64,000 bases of DNA, from NCBI RefSeq assembly GCF_003086795.1, contig NZ_CP026003.1, positions 3,725,531-3,789,530 of the forward strand, read 5' to 3'. Source of the DNA: Stenotrophomonas sp. SAU14A_NAIMI4_5 (lineage in GTDB: Bacteria > Pseudomonadota > Gammaproteobacteria > Xanthomonadales > Xanthomonadaceae). Positions 1 through 10,158 of the stretch are shown here, in pieces; positions within the stretch are counted from its first letter, which is position 1; the number at the start of each line of letters is the position of its first letter. Under the pieces are notes generated by a model. That model searched no databases. It worked only from the letters and a program-made list of their open reading frames with translations, and was not told where the DNA came from. The translations under genes were made by a program, and so were the position numbers.

Positions 1-2047
1 CCGGCAGCAGCTTCTGGCGCAGAGCTTCGTCCCACGCGGTGTCGCCCTGCATTTCGCCGTCCACGTTCAGACGCGGGTTGCGCTTGAGCAGCATCTCGCG
101 CACCTGGCGCATCTTCAGCGCATCCTTCGAATCGTGGCTGCCGAAGTTGGAGTGCGACAGCAGCGCCACCTTCGGCTCGATGCCGAACAGCTTCATGCGG
201 TACGCAGCCTGCAGGGTCGCTTCGCACAGCTGCTCGGCGGTCGGGTCTTCCTGCACGTGGGTGTCCACGAAGAAGAACACGCCCTGCTGGTTGATCACGC
301 CGGTCATGGCCGAGGTCGAGGTGACCTTCGATTCCAGCGGCAGCACGCTGCGCACGTAGCCCAGCTTCTTGTGGAAGCGGCCGACGATGCCGGTCAGCAT
401 CGCATCGGCTTCGCCACGGGCAACCATCACGGCGGCGATCAGGGTCGGGCGCGAACGCATCAGGTTCTTCGCCGCGGCCACGGTCACGCCGCGGCGGCCG
501 GTCAGGCCGTGGTAGTACTGCCAGTATTCGTTGAAGCGCGGGTCGTCATTGATGTTGGTGACTTCAATGTTCTCGCCGACCTTCAGGCGCAGGCCGAGAC
601 GCTCGATGCGCGATTCGATGACGTCCGGGCGGCCGATCAGGATCGGGTGCGCCAGGCCTTCGTCGACCACGTTCTGCACCGCCTGCAGCACCACTTCTTC
701 TTCGCCCTCGGCGTAGACCACGCGCTGCTTGTCGTTGCGCGCGCGGTCGTAGACCGGCTTCATCATCAGGCTGGTGCGGTAGACGAACTGGGCCAGCTTG
801 TCGCGGTAGGCGCCCATGTCGGCGATCGGACGGGCGGCCACGCCCGAATCCATCGCGGCCTGGGCCACGGCGGCCGACAGCTCCACCAGCAGGCGGCGGT
901 CGAACGGACGCGGGATCAGGTATTCACGGCCGAAGCTCGGGGTGTCACCGCCATAGGCCGAGCCCATGTCGGTGGCCGCACGGCGGGCCAGCGCGGCGAT
1001 GGCGCGCACGCAGGCGATCTTCATTTCCTCGTTGATCGCGGTGGCGCCGACGTCCAGCGCGCCGCGGAACAGGTACGGGAAGCACAGCACGTTGTTGACC
1101 TGGTTCGGGTAGTCCGAACGGCCGGTGCCGATGATCGCGTCCGGACGGGCGGCGCGCGCCAGTTCCGGCATGATTTCCGGGGTCGGGTTGGCCAAGGCGA
1201 AGATCACCGGATCCGGCGCCATGGTCTTGACCATCTCGGCGGTCAGGATGCCCGGGGCCGACAGGCCCAGGAAGATGTCCGCGCCGTCGACGATCTCGGC
1301 CAGGGTGCGCTTGTCGGTGTCGCGCGCATAGCGCTGCTTTTCCGGGTCCAGGTCGGTACGGCCGGTGTGGATGACACCCTCGCGGTCGAAGGCCAGGATG
1401 TTCTCCGGCTTCAGGCCCAGCTGTACCAGCATGTTCACGCAGGAAATGCCGGCCGCGCCCATGCCCGTGGTCGCCAGCTTCACTTCTTCGATCTTCTTGC
1501 CGGTGATGGCCATGGCGTTGATCACCGCGGCACCGACGATGATCGCCGTGCCGTGCTGGTCGTCATGGAACACCGGGATCTTCATGCGCTCGCGCAGCTT
1601 GCGCTCGACGATGAAGCATTCCGGAGCCTTGATGTCTTCCAGGTTGATGCCGCCGAAGGTCGGCTCCAGCGAGGCGATGATGTCGACCAGCTTGTCCGGG
1701 TCGGTCTCGTCCACTTCGATGTCGAACACATCGATGCCGGCGAACTTCTGGAACAGGACGCCCTTGCCTTCCATCACCGGCTTGCCGGCCAGTGCGCCGA
1801 TGTTGCCCAGGCCCAGCACCGCGGTGCCGTTGGAGATGACCGCCACCAGGTTGCCGCGCGCGGTCAGCTCGCTGGCCTGCTGCGGGTCGGCCTTGATCGC
1901 TTCACAGGCGTAAGCAACGCCCGGCGAATACGCCAGCGACAGGTCGCGCTGGGTCAGCATGGGCTTGGTTGCAGAGACCTTGATCTTGCCCGGCGGGGAC
2001 ATCCGGTGGTAATCGAGGGCGGCCTGTTTGAAATCTTCGTTGGACAT
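1..2047 (-). CDS. maeB: NADP-dependent malic enzyme with phosphotransacetylase-like C-terminus (partial)
   Basis: Oxidatively decarboxylates malate to pyruvate with NADPH production, in the cytoplasm. The reading frame begins [20 protein letters not shown] and carries the malic-enzyme block around YSPGVA (about residues 40-45) and [17 protein letters not shown] shortly after. The remainder continues into the phosphotransacetylase-like half typical of MaeB. The gene runs off the left edge: about 682 codons are present, against roughly 760 in the family, so the last ~80 residues are missing. It lies downstream of dctA on the same strand, 228 bp away, which fits a C4-dicarboxylate uptake and breakdown pairing. 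The intervening 2048-2275 contains a GC-rich dyad, so co-transcription is uncertain. Family assignment is firm. Confidence 0.95.
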   Translation of the reverse strand, partial: MSNEDFKQAALDYHRMSPPGKIKVSATKPMLTQRDLSLAYSPGVAYACEAIKADPQQASELTARGNLVAVISNGTAVLGLGNIGALAGKPVMEGKGVLFQKFAGIDVFDIEVDETDPDKLVDIIASLEPTFGGINLEDIKAPECFIVERKLRERMKIPVFHDDQHGTAIIVGAAVINAMAITGKKIEEVKLATTGMGAAGISCVNMLVQLGLKPENILAFDREGVIHTGRTDLDPEKQRYARDTDKRTLAEIVDGADIFLGLSAPGILTAEMVKTMAPDPVIFALANPTPEIMPELARAARPDAIIGTGRSDYPNQVNNVLCFPYLFRGALDVGATAINEEMKIACVRAIAALARRAATDMGSAYGGDTPSFGREYLIPRPFDRRLLVELSAAVAQAAMDSGVAARPIADMGAYRDKLAQFVYRTSLMMKPVYDRARNDKQRVVYAEGEEEVVLQAVQNVVDEGLAHPILIGRPDVIESRIERLGLRLKVGENIEVTNINDDPRFNEYWQYYHGLTGRRGVTVAAAKNLMRSRPTLIAAVMVARGEADAMLTGIVGRFHKKLGYVRSVLPLESKVTSTSAMTGVINQQGVFFFVDTHVQEDPTAEQLCEATLQAAYRMKLFGIEPKVALLSHSNFGSHDSKDALKMRQVREMLLKRNPRLNVDGEMQGDTAWDEALRQKLLP

Positions 2048-2275
2048 CGACGTGGATTAATGAATGGGCAGAGGGGACAGGGGATGATACCCCCGTTGGA
2101 GGGCCTGGACCTGTCGCTATCCTGTCGCAATCATGCTGCGACCGCACAATTCCGTGCCGTATGCGACCAGTCCAGAGACCAGCTTCGGCGTTGCCCATGA
2201 CAGCCATGGGTCGCCTTGAAACGTTGCGGGGCCGCGTCACTCACGTGACCGGCCCCGCGGTACCACACACCTGTG

Positions 2276-3619
2276 TCAGCCCTTGGCGGGCAGTGCCTCC
2301 GGCACGGCATCGACCGGCGGCGGCAGCTCGCTCTCGCGGCCGTCCAGTGCCAGCTTCAGGCGGTCACGGTCCAGCGCGCCTTCCCAGCGCGACACCACCA
2401 CCGTGGCCACCGCATTGCCGATGAAGTTGGTCAGCGAGCGGCATTCGCTCATGAAGCGGTCCACGCCCAGGATCAGTGCCATGCCGGCCACCGGCACTTC
2501 CGGCACCACGGCCAGGGTGGCGGCCAGGGTGATGAAGCCGGCACCGGTGACGCCGGCCGCGCCCTTGGAGCTGAGCATGGCGACCAGCAGCAGGGCGATC
2601 TGGTGGCCCAGGGTCAGTTCGGTGTTGGTGGCCTGGGCGATGAACAGCGCGGCCAGGGTCATGTAGATGTTGGTGCCGTCCAGGTTGAACGAGTAGCCGG
2701 TGGGGACCACCAGGCCGACCACCGACTTGCTGCAGCCGGCGCGTTCCATCTTCTCCATCAGCGACGGCAGTGCCGATTCCGAGGACGAGGTACCCAGCAC
2801 CAGCAGCAGCTCGGCCTTCAGGTAGCGGGCCAGCTTGAACACCGAGAACCCGCACAGGCGGCAGACCACGCCGAGGATGACGGCCACGAACAGGAAGGCG
2901 GTCAGGTAGAACGAACCCACCAGCCAGGCCAGGTTGATCAGCGAACCGACGCCGTACTTGCCGATGGTGAAGGCAATGGCACCGAAGGCACCGATCGGGG
3001 CGGCCTTCATCAGGATGTGCACCAGCTTGAACACCGGGGCGACCAGCGCCTCCAGGAAGTTCACGATCGGCTTGCCCTTCTCACCCACCGAAGCCAGCGC
3101 GATGCCGAACAGCACGGCCACGAACAGCACCTGCAGGATGTTGCCATCGACGAAGGCGCTGATCAGCGTCTTCGGGATGACGTCCATCAGGAAGCCGACC
3201 AGGGTCAGGTCATGCGACTTCTCGACGTAGCTGTGGACCGCGGTCTGGTCCAGCTCGGCCGGGTTGATGTTCATGCCCGCGCCCGGCTGCACGACGTGCG
3301 CCACGATCATGCCGACGATCAGGGCCAGGGTGGAGAAGAACAGGAAGTACGCCATCGCCTTGGCGAAGACGCGGCCCACCGTGCGCAGGTGGGTCATGCC
3401 GGAGATGCCGGTGACGATGGTCAGGAAGATCACCGGCGCGATGATCATCTTCACCAGGTTGATGAAGGCATCGCCCAGCGGCTTCATCTTCTCGCCGATC
3501 AACGGCTCGTAATGGCCGAGGACGGCGCCCAGGATGATCGCCACGATCACCTGGAAGTACAGCTGGCGGTAGAGCGGCAACGGCTTGCTGGGCACCGGTG
3601 CAGTGGTCGGGATGTGCAT
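2276..3619 (-). CDS. dctA: C4-dicarboxylate:cation symporter DctA
   Basis: Inner-membrane symporter of the DAACS family that imports succinate, fumarate and malate. The 447-residue product has the usual length and eight-plus hydrophobic segments, the serine-rich re-entrant motif TSSSESALP (277-285) and the substrate/cation motif NLDGTNIYM (312-320). The start chosen is the ATG at 3619 ([10 protein letters not shown]), preceded by a GGAG ribosome site about 8 bases upstream. An in-frame upstream ATG at 3730 would add 37 non-conserved residues. The gene is divergent from an OprO/P-like porin across a 335-bp spacer, and maeB lies downstream. A nearby DctB-like sensor kinase (frameshifted here) is a plausible but unproven regulator. 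Confidence 0.95.
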   Translation of the reverse strand: MHIPTTAPVPSKPLPLYRQLYFQVIVAIILGAVLGHYEPLIGEKMKPLGDAFINLVKMIIAPVIFLTIVTGISGMTHLRTVGRVFAKAMAYFLFFSTLALIVGMIVAHVVQPGAGMNINPAELDQTAVHSYVEKSHDLTLVGFLMDVIPKTLISAFVDGNILQVLFVAVLFGIALASVGEKGKPIVNFLEALVAPVFKLVHILMKAAPIGAFGAIAFTIGKYGVGSLINLAWLVGSFYLTAFLFVAVILGVVCRLCGFSVFKLARYLKAELLLVLGTSSSESALPSLMEKMERAGCSKSVVGLVVPTGYSFNLDGTNIYMTLAALFIAQATNTELTLGHQIALLLVAMLSSKGAAGVTGAGFITLAATLAVVPEVPVAGMALILGVDRFMSECRSLTNFIGNAVATVVVSRWEGALDRDRLKLALDGRESELPPPVDAVPEALPAKG

Positions 3620-3954
3620 GGCGGACTCCGGAAGGGGAGAGTTCTGACGCGAACGGCCCCTGCCTGCGCAGGGATCGTCTCCGTGGATCTGGTCGCAGGC
3701 AAGGCACGGCGTGCGTGGTGGTGCGACCAATGGACGCCTTTGTACGCGCAGGGCACGCTGCCGCAGATAACCTATTGGTACTAGCCCCCCGGTTCAGGTG
3801 GCTCGGGTGCCTACACTGGCGCCGCACCGCCTGTCCCGGGGACGGCCACCGGCCCGACCTGAACGATCGGGCGCCCCCCTGCGAAAGTTCCGGCCAGCGC
3901 GGCCGTTGTTGTCCTGTCCACACGCATCCGAGAGAGAGAGAGAGCCGCACCACC
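3620..3954. other. 335-bp divergent intergenic spacer between dctA and the porin gene
   Basis: This spacer should hold the promoters of both dctA (leftward) and the porin gene (rightward). The only obvious element is a run of alternating AG at 3931-3944, just upstream of the porin start, which probably serves as its ribosome site. No convincing sigma-54 or sigma-70 promoter, tRNA or repeat could be assigned by eye. Confidence 0.5.
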
Positions 3955-5121
3955 ATGCGCCCCATTCCGACCCTGCTGGCCCTGTCGCTGGCCGCCCTGC
4001 CCGCCTTCGCCTCCGCCGCCGATTTCGACAACTGGCCGACCAAGTACGCCTTCAGCGACGGCACCGAACTGGCCGCCACCGCCAACATCGCCTACGACTA
4101 CAACGACTTTTCCTCGGCCAGCGGCATCGAGGATGCTGACGCGGTGCGCCGCAAGGAATTCGGCGCGACCCTGAAGAAGAAGGGCGTGTACGACGCGATG
4201 GTGTACTACGACTTCCAGTCCGATACCTGGCTGGACGTGTTCGTGCGCTTCGAGAGCAAGGCCTTCTTCGGCCGTGATGTCGGCCGCTTCCGCTTCGGCT
4301 ACATGAAGACCCCGGTCGGCCTGGACGGCAACACCTCCTCGCGTGCCGGCAGCTTCACCGAAGTCGCCCTGCCCGTGCAGGCCTTCTACGCCGCCCGCCG
4401 CACCGGTGCCGAGTGGGTGCTGGAACGCCCGCAGTACCTGCTGCAGGCCGGCGCCTACGGTGGCAAGGACCTGCAGGGTGACAACCCGGGCACCATGCAG
4501 GCCGTGCGTGCGGTCTGGACCCCGGTGAAGGCACCGGGCGACGTGGTCCACCTGGGCCTGGCCTATTCGCAGGAAAACCCGCGCGGCTACCGCGACGGCC
4601 GCGACGTGCACCACGAAGCCAGCGCCCGCCTGCGTGCGCGCCCGGAAGCCGGCCTGACCGACATCCGCCTGGTCGATTCGGGCGCCCTGGTCACCGCCGA
4701 CCAGATCCGCCGCACCGGCCTGGAAGGCATCTGGATCCGCGGTCCGTTCTCGCTGCAGGGTGAAGCCCTGCAGGCCACGGTGACCCGCAAGGGCCTGCCC
4801 GACTACACCGGCAGCGGCCAGTACGCCATGGCCAGCTGGGTGCTGACCGGCGAATCGCGCCCGTACAGCGCTGGCGCAGTGGCCAACATCAAGCCGGCCC
4901 ACAGCTACGGCGCGGTCGAGCTGCTGGCACGCTACAGCCGCCTGGACCTGGACGATGGCAGCATCCTTGGCGGCCGCCAGCACGACCTGACCGTGGGCGC
5001 CAACTGGTACCTGACCAGCCACTTCAAGTTCCAGGCGAACTACGTGAAGGTCGATGCCAGCCGCCGTGGCGTGCACAGCACCCCGGAAATCTTCGAACTG
5101 CGCGCGCAGATGCACTTCTGA
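3955..5121 (+). CDS. OprO/OprP-like outer-membrane porin
   Basis: Predicted 388-residue outer-membrane beta-barrel porin of the phosphate-selective porin O/P superfamily. The protein begins with a Sec signal peptide (MRPIPTLLALSLAALPAFASAA, split about residue 20). It is then rich in alternating aromatic and polar strands and ends in ...RAQMHF, the terminal phenylalanine typical of BAM substrates. A purine-rich AGAGAG tract precedes the ATG at 3955. Despite the family name, many relatives carry organic anions. The position opposite dctA and near citrate and tricarboxylate genes suggests a dicarboxylate or tricarboxylate substrate, which is inference. It resembles the porin at 12576 in size and layout. 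Confidence 0.88.
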   Translation: MRPIPTLLALSLAALPAFASAADFDNWPTKYAFSDGTELAATANIAYDYNDFSSASGIEDADAVRRKEFGATLKKKGVYDAMVYYDFQSDTWLDVFVRFESKAFFGRDVGRFRFGYMKTPVGLDGNTSSRAGSFTEVALPVQAFYAARRTGAEWVLERPQYLLQAGAYGGKDLQGDNPGTMQAVRAVWTPVKAPGDVVHLGLAYSQENPRGYRDGRDVHHEASARLRARPEAGLTDIRLVDSGALVTADQIRRTGLEGIWIRGPFSLQGEALQATVTRKGLPDYTGSGQYAMASWVLTGESRPYSAGAVANIKPAHSYGAVELLARYSRLDLDDGSILGGRQHDLTVGANWYLTSHFKFQANYVKVDASRRGVHSTPEIFELRAQMHF

Positions 5122-5141
5122 TCCCTTCCACAGACCAGAAA

Positions 5142-5170
5142 CCGGCGGGCGTGCATGCCACGCCCGCCGG
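5142..5170. terminator. GC-rich dyad downstream of the porin gene
   Basis: A near-perfect inverted repeat (CCGGCGGGCGTG arm, complementary arm ending CCCGCCGG) lies 20 bp after the porin stop and 19 bp before the next start. There is no T-tract, so termination is a guess. It could instead be an attenuating or mRNA-stabilising hairpin. Confidence 0.45.
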
Positions 5171-5189
5171 CCCTGCGTAGACTGCGCCC

Positions 5190-7837
5190 ATGTACTGGCT
5201 CAGCCGCCATCGGATGCTGTTGCTGACCATCGCGGTGATGGTGGGTGGCACCGTGCTGTGCGCGATCGCCGCCGGCCACTTCGCCTGGCGCCGCGCGCTG
5301 GCCGCCGAAAGCAACCAGGTGCAACGCCAGCTGCAGCTGTACGGCCAGGGCCTGCAGCAGCGCATTGACCGCTTCGGCACCCTGCCGCAGGTGATGGCGC
5401 TGGACCCGGACCTGCTGCAGGCACTGCGCGCGCCGCTGACACCCGCCGCAACGCAGCGCCTGAACCTCAAGCTGCAGCGCGCCAACCAGGTCACCCGCAC
5501 CTCGACCCTGACCCTGGTCGGCCGCAATGGCGTGGCCTGGCGGCCAGCAACTTCGACCAGCCCTCGACCAATGTCGGCGAGGACTACGCCTACCGCCCCT
5601 ACTACCAGCAGGCGCTGGCGCACGGGCGTGGCCGCTTCTACGGCATCGGCATGACCACCGGCGTGCCGGGCTACTTCATGTCCGAGGCGATCGTCGATGG
5701 TGACGGCCAGCGCATCGGCGTGATCGTCATCAAGATCGAGCTGTCCGCACTGGAACAGGAGTGGCTGGGCAGCCCTGACGTGGTGCTGGCCAGCGACAAC
5801 CATGACGTGGTGTTCCTGGCCAACCGCGATGAGTGGCGTTACCGCCTGCTGCGCCCGCTGGGCGCCGACGAGCGCCGCGAGATGCTCGACGCCCGCCAGT
5901 ACGCCGACCGTTCGCTGCAGCCGCTGCGCGTGCGCACCGAGGACGTACTGGCCGATGGCGGGCGCATGGTGCGCCTGCTCGACCCGGCGCTGCCGCAGGC
6001 GATGCTGTGGCAGACCCTGCCCCTGCCCGACGAGGACTGGAGCCTGCACCTGCTGCACGATGCCGGCGGTGCTTCGAGCGCGGGCCGCGCTGCGGCCATG
6101 GCCGGTGCCGCGGTGTGGCTGGCGCTGGGCTTCCTGATGCTGTTCGTGCAGCAGCGCCGGCGCCTGTCACGGCACCGCCAGCGCAGCCGCAGCGAGCTGG
6201 AAACCCTGCTCAAGCAGCACGCGCAGGAACTGCGCACCGCCCAGGACGGCCTGCTGCAGGCCGCCACCGACGCCGACAGCGGGCTCAGCCGCAGCCTCGA
6301 GCACCTGCCGCAGGGCGTGGTCATCATCGACCGCGAACTGCGCCTGGTGGCGTGGAACTCGCGCTACATCGAACTGTTCCGCTTCCCGCAGGGGCTGGTG
6401 CGGGTGGGCCGGCCGATCGAGGAGCTGTTCCGCTTCAACGCCCGTCGCGGCCTGCTCGGTCCCGGGCCGATCGACGATGCCATCGAGCGCCGCTTGAACC
6501 ACCTGCGCAGCGGCCGCCCGCACATGCGCGAAAGCGAGAAGGACGACGGCACGGTGCTGGAGATCCGCGGCAATCCCCTGCCCGACGGCGGCTTCGTCAC
6601 CAGCTATGCGGACATCACCAGCTACAAGAACGCCGCGCGCGAACTGCGCTCGCTGGCCGATGCGCTGGAACACCGCGTGGCCGAGCGCACCCATGACCTG
6701 GACGAAGCGCGCCGCGAGGCCGTGCAGGCCAATCGCTACAAGACCCGCTTCGTCGCCTCGGCCGTGCACGACCTGCTGCAGCCGCTGAATGCCGCGCGCA
6801 TGTTCGTTTCGGTGCTGCGCGCGCGGCTGAGTGGTGAAGCGCGCGAACTGAGCGAGCACGTCGATGCCGCACTGGCCGCGCAGGACGCCATCCTCAACAG
6901 CCTGCTGGACATCTCGCGGCTGGAATCGGGCTCCCTGCAGACCCGCGTGCGCGCCTTCGCGCTGTCCCCGCTGCTGGAAACCCTGGCCCGCGAGTTCGGC
7001 ATCGCCGCGCAGAGCCGTGGCCTGCAGCTGCATTGGGTCGACACCCGCGCGGTGGTGGTCAGCGATGAAGCCCTGCTGCGCCGCATCCTGCAGAACTTCC
7101 TGTCCAATGCGCTGCGCTACACCCCGCGTGGGCGCGTGCTGATCGGCTGCCGGCGCGTGGGCGACCAGCTGCGCATCGAAGTGCACGACCAGGGCCCGGG
7201 CATTCCGGAAAGCCTGCAGGGCGAGATCTTCGAGGAATTCCGCCGCCTGAACGATGGCGTCGAACAGGAACGCGGCGCCGGCCTGGGCCTGGCCATCGTC
7301 GAGCGCATCGGCCGCCTGCTCGGCCATCGCATCAGCCTGCGCTCCACCCTGGGCAAGGGCAGCGTGTTCGCGGTGAGCGTGGCGCTGGGGCACGCCGACG
7401 ATGTGGCCGCGCCGGCACCGCCACCCGTGCTGGCCGCCGAACCGTCCGACGACAGTCCGCTGCGCCAATGCCGCGTCTGGAGCATCGATGATGATCCACG
7501 TGTGTGCGCGGCCACCCGCGCCCTGCTGGAACGCTGGGGCTGCAACGTGGAACTGGCCGATGGCCCGCACGGCGCACTGGAAATCGCCAGCGCGCTGAAC
7601 GTGCCGCAGTTGCTGCTGCTGGACGTGCGCATGGGGCAATGGCACGGGCCGGATCTGTACGAGGCGCTGTGCACGCTGTGGCAGGCGCGGCCGCCGGTGA
7701 TCCTGGTGACCGCCGAGCGCGATGACGCGCTGAAGGCGCATGCGGCCGAACAGGGCTGGGGCATGGTGGCCAAGCCGGTGAAGCCGCCCGCGCTGCGCGC
7801 GTTGATGACGCAGATGCTGTTGCGGCATCGGGCGTAG
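5190..7837 (+). pseudogene. DctB-like hybrid sensor histidine kinase, interrupted by a one-base frameshift
   Basis: Membrane sensor kinase read in two frames: 5190-5537, then continuing in the -1 frame to 7837. Near 5535-5538 (GTGGCCTGG) one C appears to be missing. Restoring it joins GRNGVA to LAASNFDQPSTNVGEDYAY and gives a continuous protein of about 882 residues. Its layout would be: TM1 (~8-30), periplasmic Cache-like sensor, TM2 (~304-322), PAS (~362-480), H-box VHDLLQPLNAARMF (His ~527), HATPase N-box NFLSNALRY and G-boxes, and a C-terminal receiver with LLLLDVRM (Asp ~812). As given, translation from 5190 stops at 5654. A second possible start at 5651 would yield a cytoplasmic remainder lacking TM1. 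The cause is either a recent mutation or an assembly error. The LuxR regulator at 8427 is the likely partner. The TAG stop lies inside a SMAG repeat. Confidence 0.85.
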
Positions 7838-7965
7838 AGTCGAGCTTGCTCGACTGCAATGCTCCGCTTCCTGTAGAGCCGAGCCCACGTTCGGCTGCAG
7901 TGCCTTGTAGAGTCGAGCTTGCTCGACTGGAGCCGCAAACACCAGTCGAGCAAGCTCGACTCTAC
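7834..7965. repeat. Cluster of four SMAG/REP palindromes
   Basis: Four GTAG-headed palindromes lie between the convergent sensor kinase and DUF695 genes: 7834-7855, 7873-7896, 7907-7928 and, inverted, 7944-7965. Three share the AGTCGAGC/GCTCGACT arms and one uses AGCCGAGC/TTCGGCT. The third and fourth can pair with each other to form a larger hairpin, giving a plausible bidirectional 3' end for both transcripts. The first GTAG supplies the TAG stop of the kinase gene. Confidence 0.9.
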
Positions 7966-7970
7966 GTAGC

Positions 7971-8423
7971 TCAATTTACCTTGGAATCCTGCAGCGGCAG
8001 GTCCAGTTCGGGCTGGGCCAGAGCCCAGTCGAGGTCGTATTCCATCTGGAACTCCCACTCCCGCAGCTGTGCGGCTGCAGCGAGCAGCTCCTGCAGCCGG
8101 TCATTCGCCTGTTCGGGATCGTGTACCCGATACAGCAGGACGCGCTCGCCACGGGCGGTGATGCGGGCAAGGAAAACGGCATTACCGTCCGCTCCAATGC
8201 TTGATTCGAGCTGCCCTTCCAGGCGCGTGACCACCTCCAGCTCTTCCGGGGTGGGCATGCCGTTGTCACCCAACTCTCTGCAGCCGATGCCGATCCGCAG
8301 GTGCCAGGGGAATGTATCCCGCCCTGCGAAACTCCGCAGCGCCGTGTTGACCACCACCACCGCAGGATCCTCGCCGAGGGTCGTGTTGATGAGGGCGTAG
8401 AACGGCGCCGGGGTTTCGCGCAT
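7971..8423 (-). CDS. DUF695 domain protein
   Basis: A 150-residue soluble protein without signal peptide or membrane segment. It resembles the DUF695 family: an N-terminal half with VVVNTALRSF, then GIGCRELGDNGMPTPEE and a charged C-terminal half. The function of the family is not established. The start is 3 bp after the stop of the LuxR regulator (8427), so it looks translationally coupled as the last gene of the minus-strand operon beginning at tctD (12231). The long run of short inter-gene distances suggests a role tied to the two-component system, but the sequence gives no direct evidence. Confidence 0.8.
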   Translation of the reverse strand: MRETPAPFYALINTTLGEDPAVVVVNTALRSFAGRDTFPWHLRIGIGCRELGDNGMPTPEELEVVTRLEGQLESSIGADGNAVFLARITARGERVLLYRVHDPEQANDRLQELLAAAAQLREWEFQMEYDLDWALAQPELDLPLQDSKVN

Positions 8424-8426
8424 CGG

Positions 8427-9074
8427 TCAGATCCCGCCGGCGTCGCCTTCCGGTTCCAGCGCCTTCACCAGCACCGCCGCCTGGGTGCGGCTGTGGCACT
8501 CCAGCTTCTTCAGGATGGCGGTCACGTGGACCTTCACCGTGTTCTCGGCCAGGCCCAGTTCGTAGGCGATCTGCTTGTTGAGCAGGCCATCGGCCAGGCA
8601 CAGCAGCACGCGGAACTGCTGCGGGGTGAGCTGGGCCAGGCGCGCGGCCAGCAGTGCGTCGGACTCACTACGCTCCGGTGCCATCGCCGGGAACCACAGG
8701 CTGCCGTCGAGCACGGCCTGCACCGCCTGGCCGATGGTCTCGGCCGGGGCGGACTTGGGGATGAAACCGGCGGCGCCGAACTGCTGCGCGCGGCGGATCA
8801 CCCGCGGGTGGTCATTGGAGGAAAGGATCACCACCGGGATATCCGGATGCGAGCCGCGCACGTGCAGCAGCGCGGAAAAACCGTGCGCGCCGGGCATGGT
8901 CAGGTCCAGCAGCACCAGGTCCACCTCGGGCTGGGCATCGAGGGCTTCGGCCAGGGCATCGGCGCTGGCCACCTCGCGCACCTGCGCCAGCGGCAGGCTC
9001 TGCCGCAGCGACTGCACCACCGCCGAACGCAGCAGCGGATGGTCATCGGCGATCAGGATGGTGTATTCGCTCAT
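8427..9074 (-). CDS. NarL/FixJ-type LuxR-family response regulator
   Basis: Two-domain cytoplasmic transcription regulator of 215 residues. The receiver has the acidic pair in IADDH, phospho-acceptor Asp about residue 57 in LVLLDLTMPG, and a conserved Lys in FIPKS. The C-terminal LuxR helix-turn-helix begins LTPQQFRVLLCLADG and ends ENTVKVHVTAILKKL. The start at 9074 (MSEYTILIADDH) is chosen because the longer frame to 9140 adds 22 residues without family similarity. It is 28 bp downstream of the binding-protein gene and 3 bp upstream of the DUF695 gene. A likely partner is the hybrid kinase at 5190, since this kinase type is commonly found with LuxR regulators. If so, the frameshift there may leave it without input. 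Confidence 0.93.
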   Translation of the reverse strand: MSEYTILIADDHPLLRSAVVQSLRQSLPLAQVREVASADALAEALDAQPEVDLVLLDLTMPGAHGFSALLHVRGSHPDIPVVILSSNDHPRVIRRAQQFGAAGFIPKSAPAETIGQAVQAVLDGSLWFPAMAPERSESDALLAARLAQLTPQQFRVLLCLADGLLNKQIAYELGLAENTVKVHVTAILKKLECHSRTQAAVLVKALEPEGDAGGI

Positions 9075-9102
9075 GGGGCCATTGTACGTGCAGGCCGGCG
9101 GG

Positions 9103-10158
9103 TCAGCGCCCGGTCGGCTCCACGCTGCTGCGCCAGGCATCGAGGAACTGGCGGCGCTTCAGCGCGTCCAGGTACACCAGCAGGCCCGGGCCCAGCTGGA
9201 TCGGGCGGCGGCTGCGACCAGGGGCATCGTCGCTGCGCGCGTTGCCGGTGACGATCGGCATCAGCCGTGCCTCGCGTGAGAGCACCTGCTGGCCACGCGG
9301 CGACAGCAGGTAATCGAGGAAGCGGCGCGCCTCTTCCGGGTGCGGCCCGGTACGCGGGATCACTGCCGTGCGCAGCACCACCAGGGTGTAGTCCTCCGGC
9401 TCGATGATGGCCAGCGGCGCGCCGCCATCGATGCGTGCCTGGGCATACGAGCCCAGCACGTTGTAGACCAGCGACAGTTCGCCGCTGGTGACCTTGTCCA
9501 GCAGCACGCCGGTGCGCTCCTCGCGCAGCACCGCGTTGTCGCCCAGCGCGCCCAGCAGCGCACCGGCGATGCTGCCACGCTGTGCGTCCTGAGTGGCCAG
9601 CAGGTAGCCCACGCTGCTGCGCTCGATATCGTAGGTGCCGACCCTGCCGCGCAGCGGCGTGCCCTCCGCGCGCAGCAGGTCCAGCAGCTGGCGGCGCGTA
9701 TGCGGGGCCTTGGCGGCAGGCAGGCGGCGGGTGTTGTAGACCATCACCACCGGCTCGTAGCTGATGCCGAACGCCTCGCTGCGCCACTGCGCCCAGGCCG
9801 GCAGCGCGGCGGTCTGTGCCGAGCGGTGCGGCAGCGCATGGCCATCGTTCACCAGCTTGGTCTGCAGGTCCATGCCGCTGGAAATGAGCAGGTCCGGCGA
9901 ATCCGGCCCGGCACGGTCGTGCAGGTAACGCGCGTACAGGTCCTGGGTGATGATGTCCTCGTACACCACTTCGGTGCCGGGGTGCAGGCGCTGGTAATCG
10001 GCGATGACCACCGCGAACACCTCGATGTCGGTGCTGCCGTGGATGCGCAGCTGCGCGGTGGCCGGGCCCTGCGCGGCGAAGCGGCGCACGTCGCCGGGCG
10101 CGGCCAGCACCGGCAGCGCCAGCAGCAGGGCGAAGGCGGTGGCGAACAGGCGGATCAT
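9103..10158 (-). CDS. Periplasmic extracellular solute-binding protein in the tctDE operon
   Basis: A 351-residue exported protein with a Sec signal peptide (cleavage near ALPVLA). The mature part resembles type-2 periplasmic binding proteins of the AfuA/iron-binding kind: STDIEVFAVVIADYQ near the N-terminus, PDLLISSGMDLQ in the middle and EEARRFLDYLLSPRGQQVLS near the C-terminus. No ABC or TTT permease gene lies nearby. The ATG at 10158 overlaps the stop of the sensor kinase by four bases, so it is translationally coupled to tctE. By analogy with Bordetella BctC/BctE, it may present ligand to the kinase rather than to a transporter. That role is inference. Confidence 0.85.
   Translation of the reverse strand: MIRLFATAFALLLALPVLAAPGDVRRFAAQGPATAQLRIHGSTDIEVFAVVIADYQRLHPGTEVVYEDIITQDLYARYLHDRAGPDSPDLLISSGMDLQTKLVNDGHALPHRSAQTAALPAWAQWRSEAFGISYEPVVMVYNTRRLPAAKAPHTRRQLLDLLRAEGTPLRGRVGTYDIERSSVGYLLATQDAQRGSIAGALLGALGDNAVLREERTGVLLDKVTSGELSLVYNVLGSYAQARIDGGAPLAIIEPEDYTLVVLRTAVIPRTGPHPEEARRFLDYLLSPRGQQVLSREARLMPIVTGNARSDDAPGRSRRPIQLGPGLLVYLDALKRRQFLDAWRSSVEPTGR

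Noticed and set aside
134..2200. Plus-strand frame of ~690 codons at the left edge
   Set aside because: Shadow of maeB, which is read on the minus strand and runs off the window.
3620..3954. Sigma-54 promoter for dctA or the porin gene
   Set aside because: No TGGC-N-TTGC pair with correct spacing could be found on either strand.
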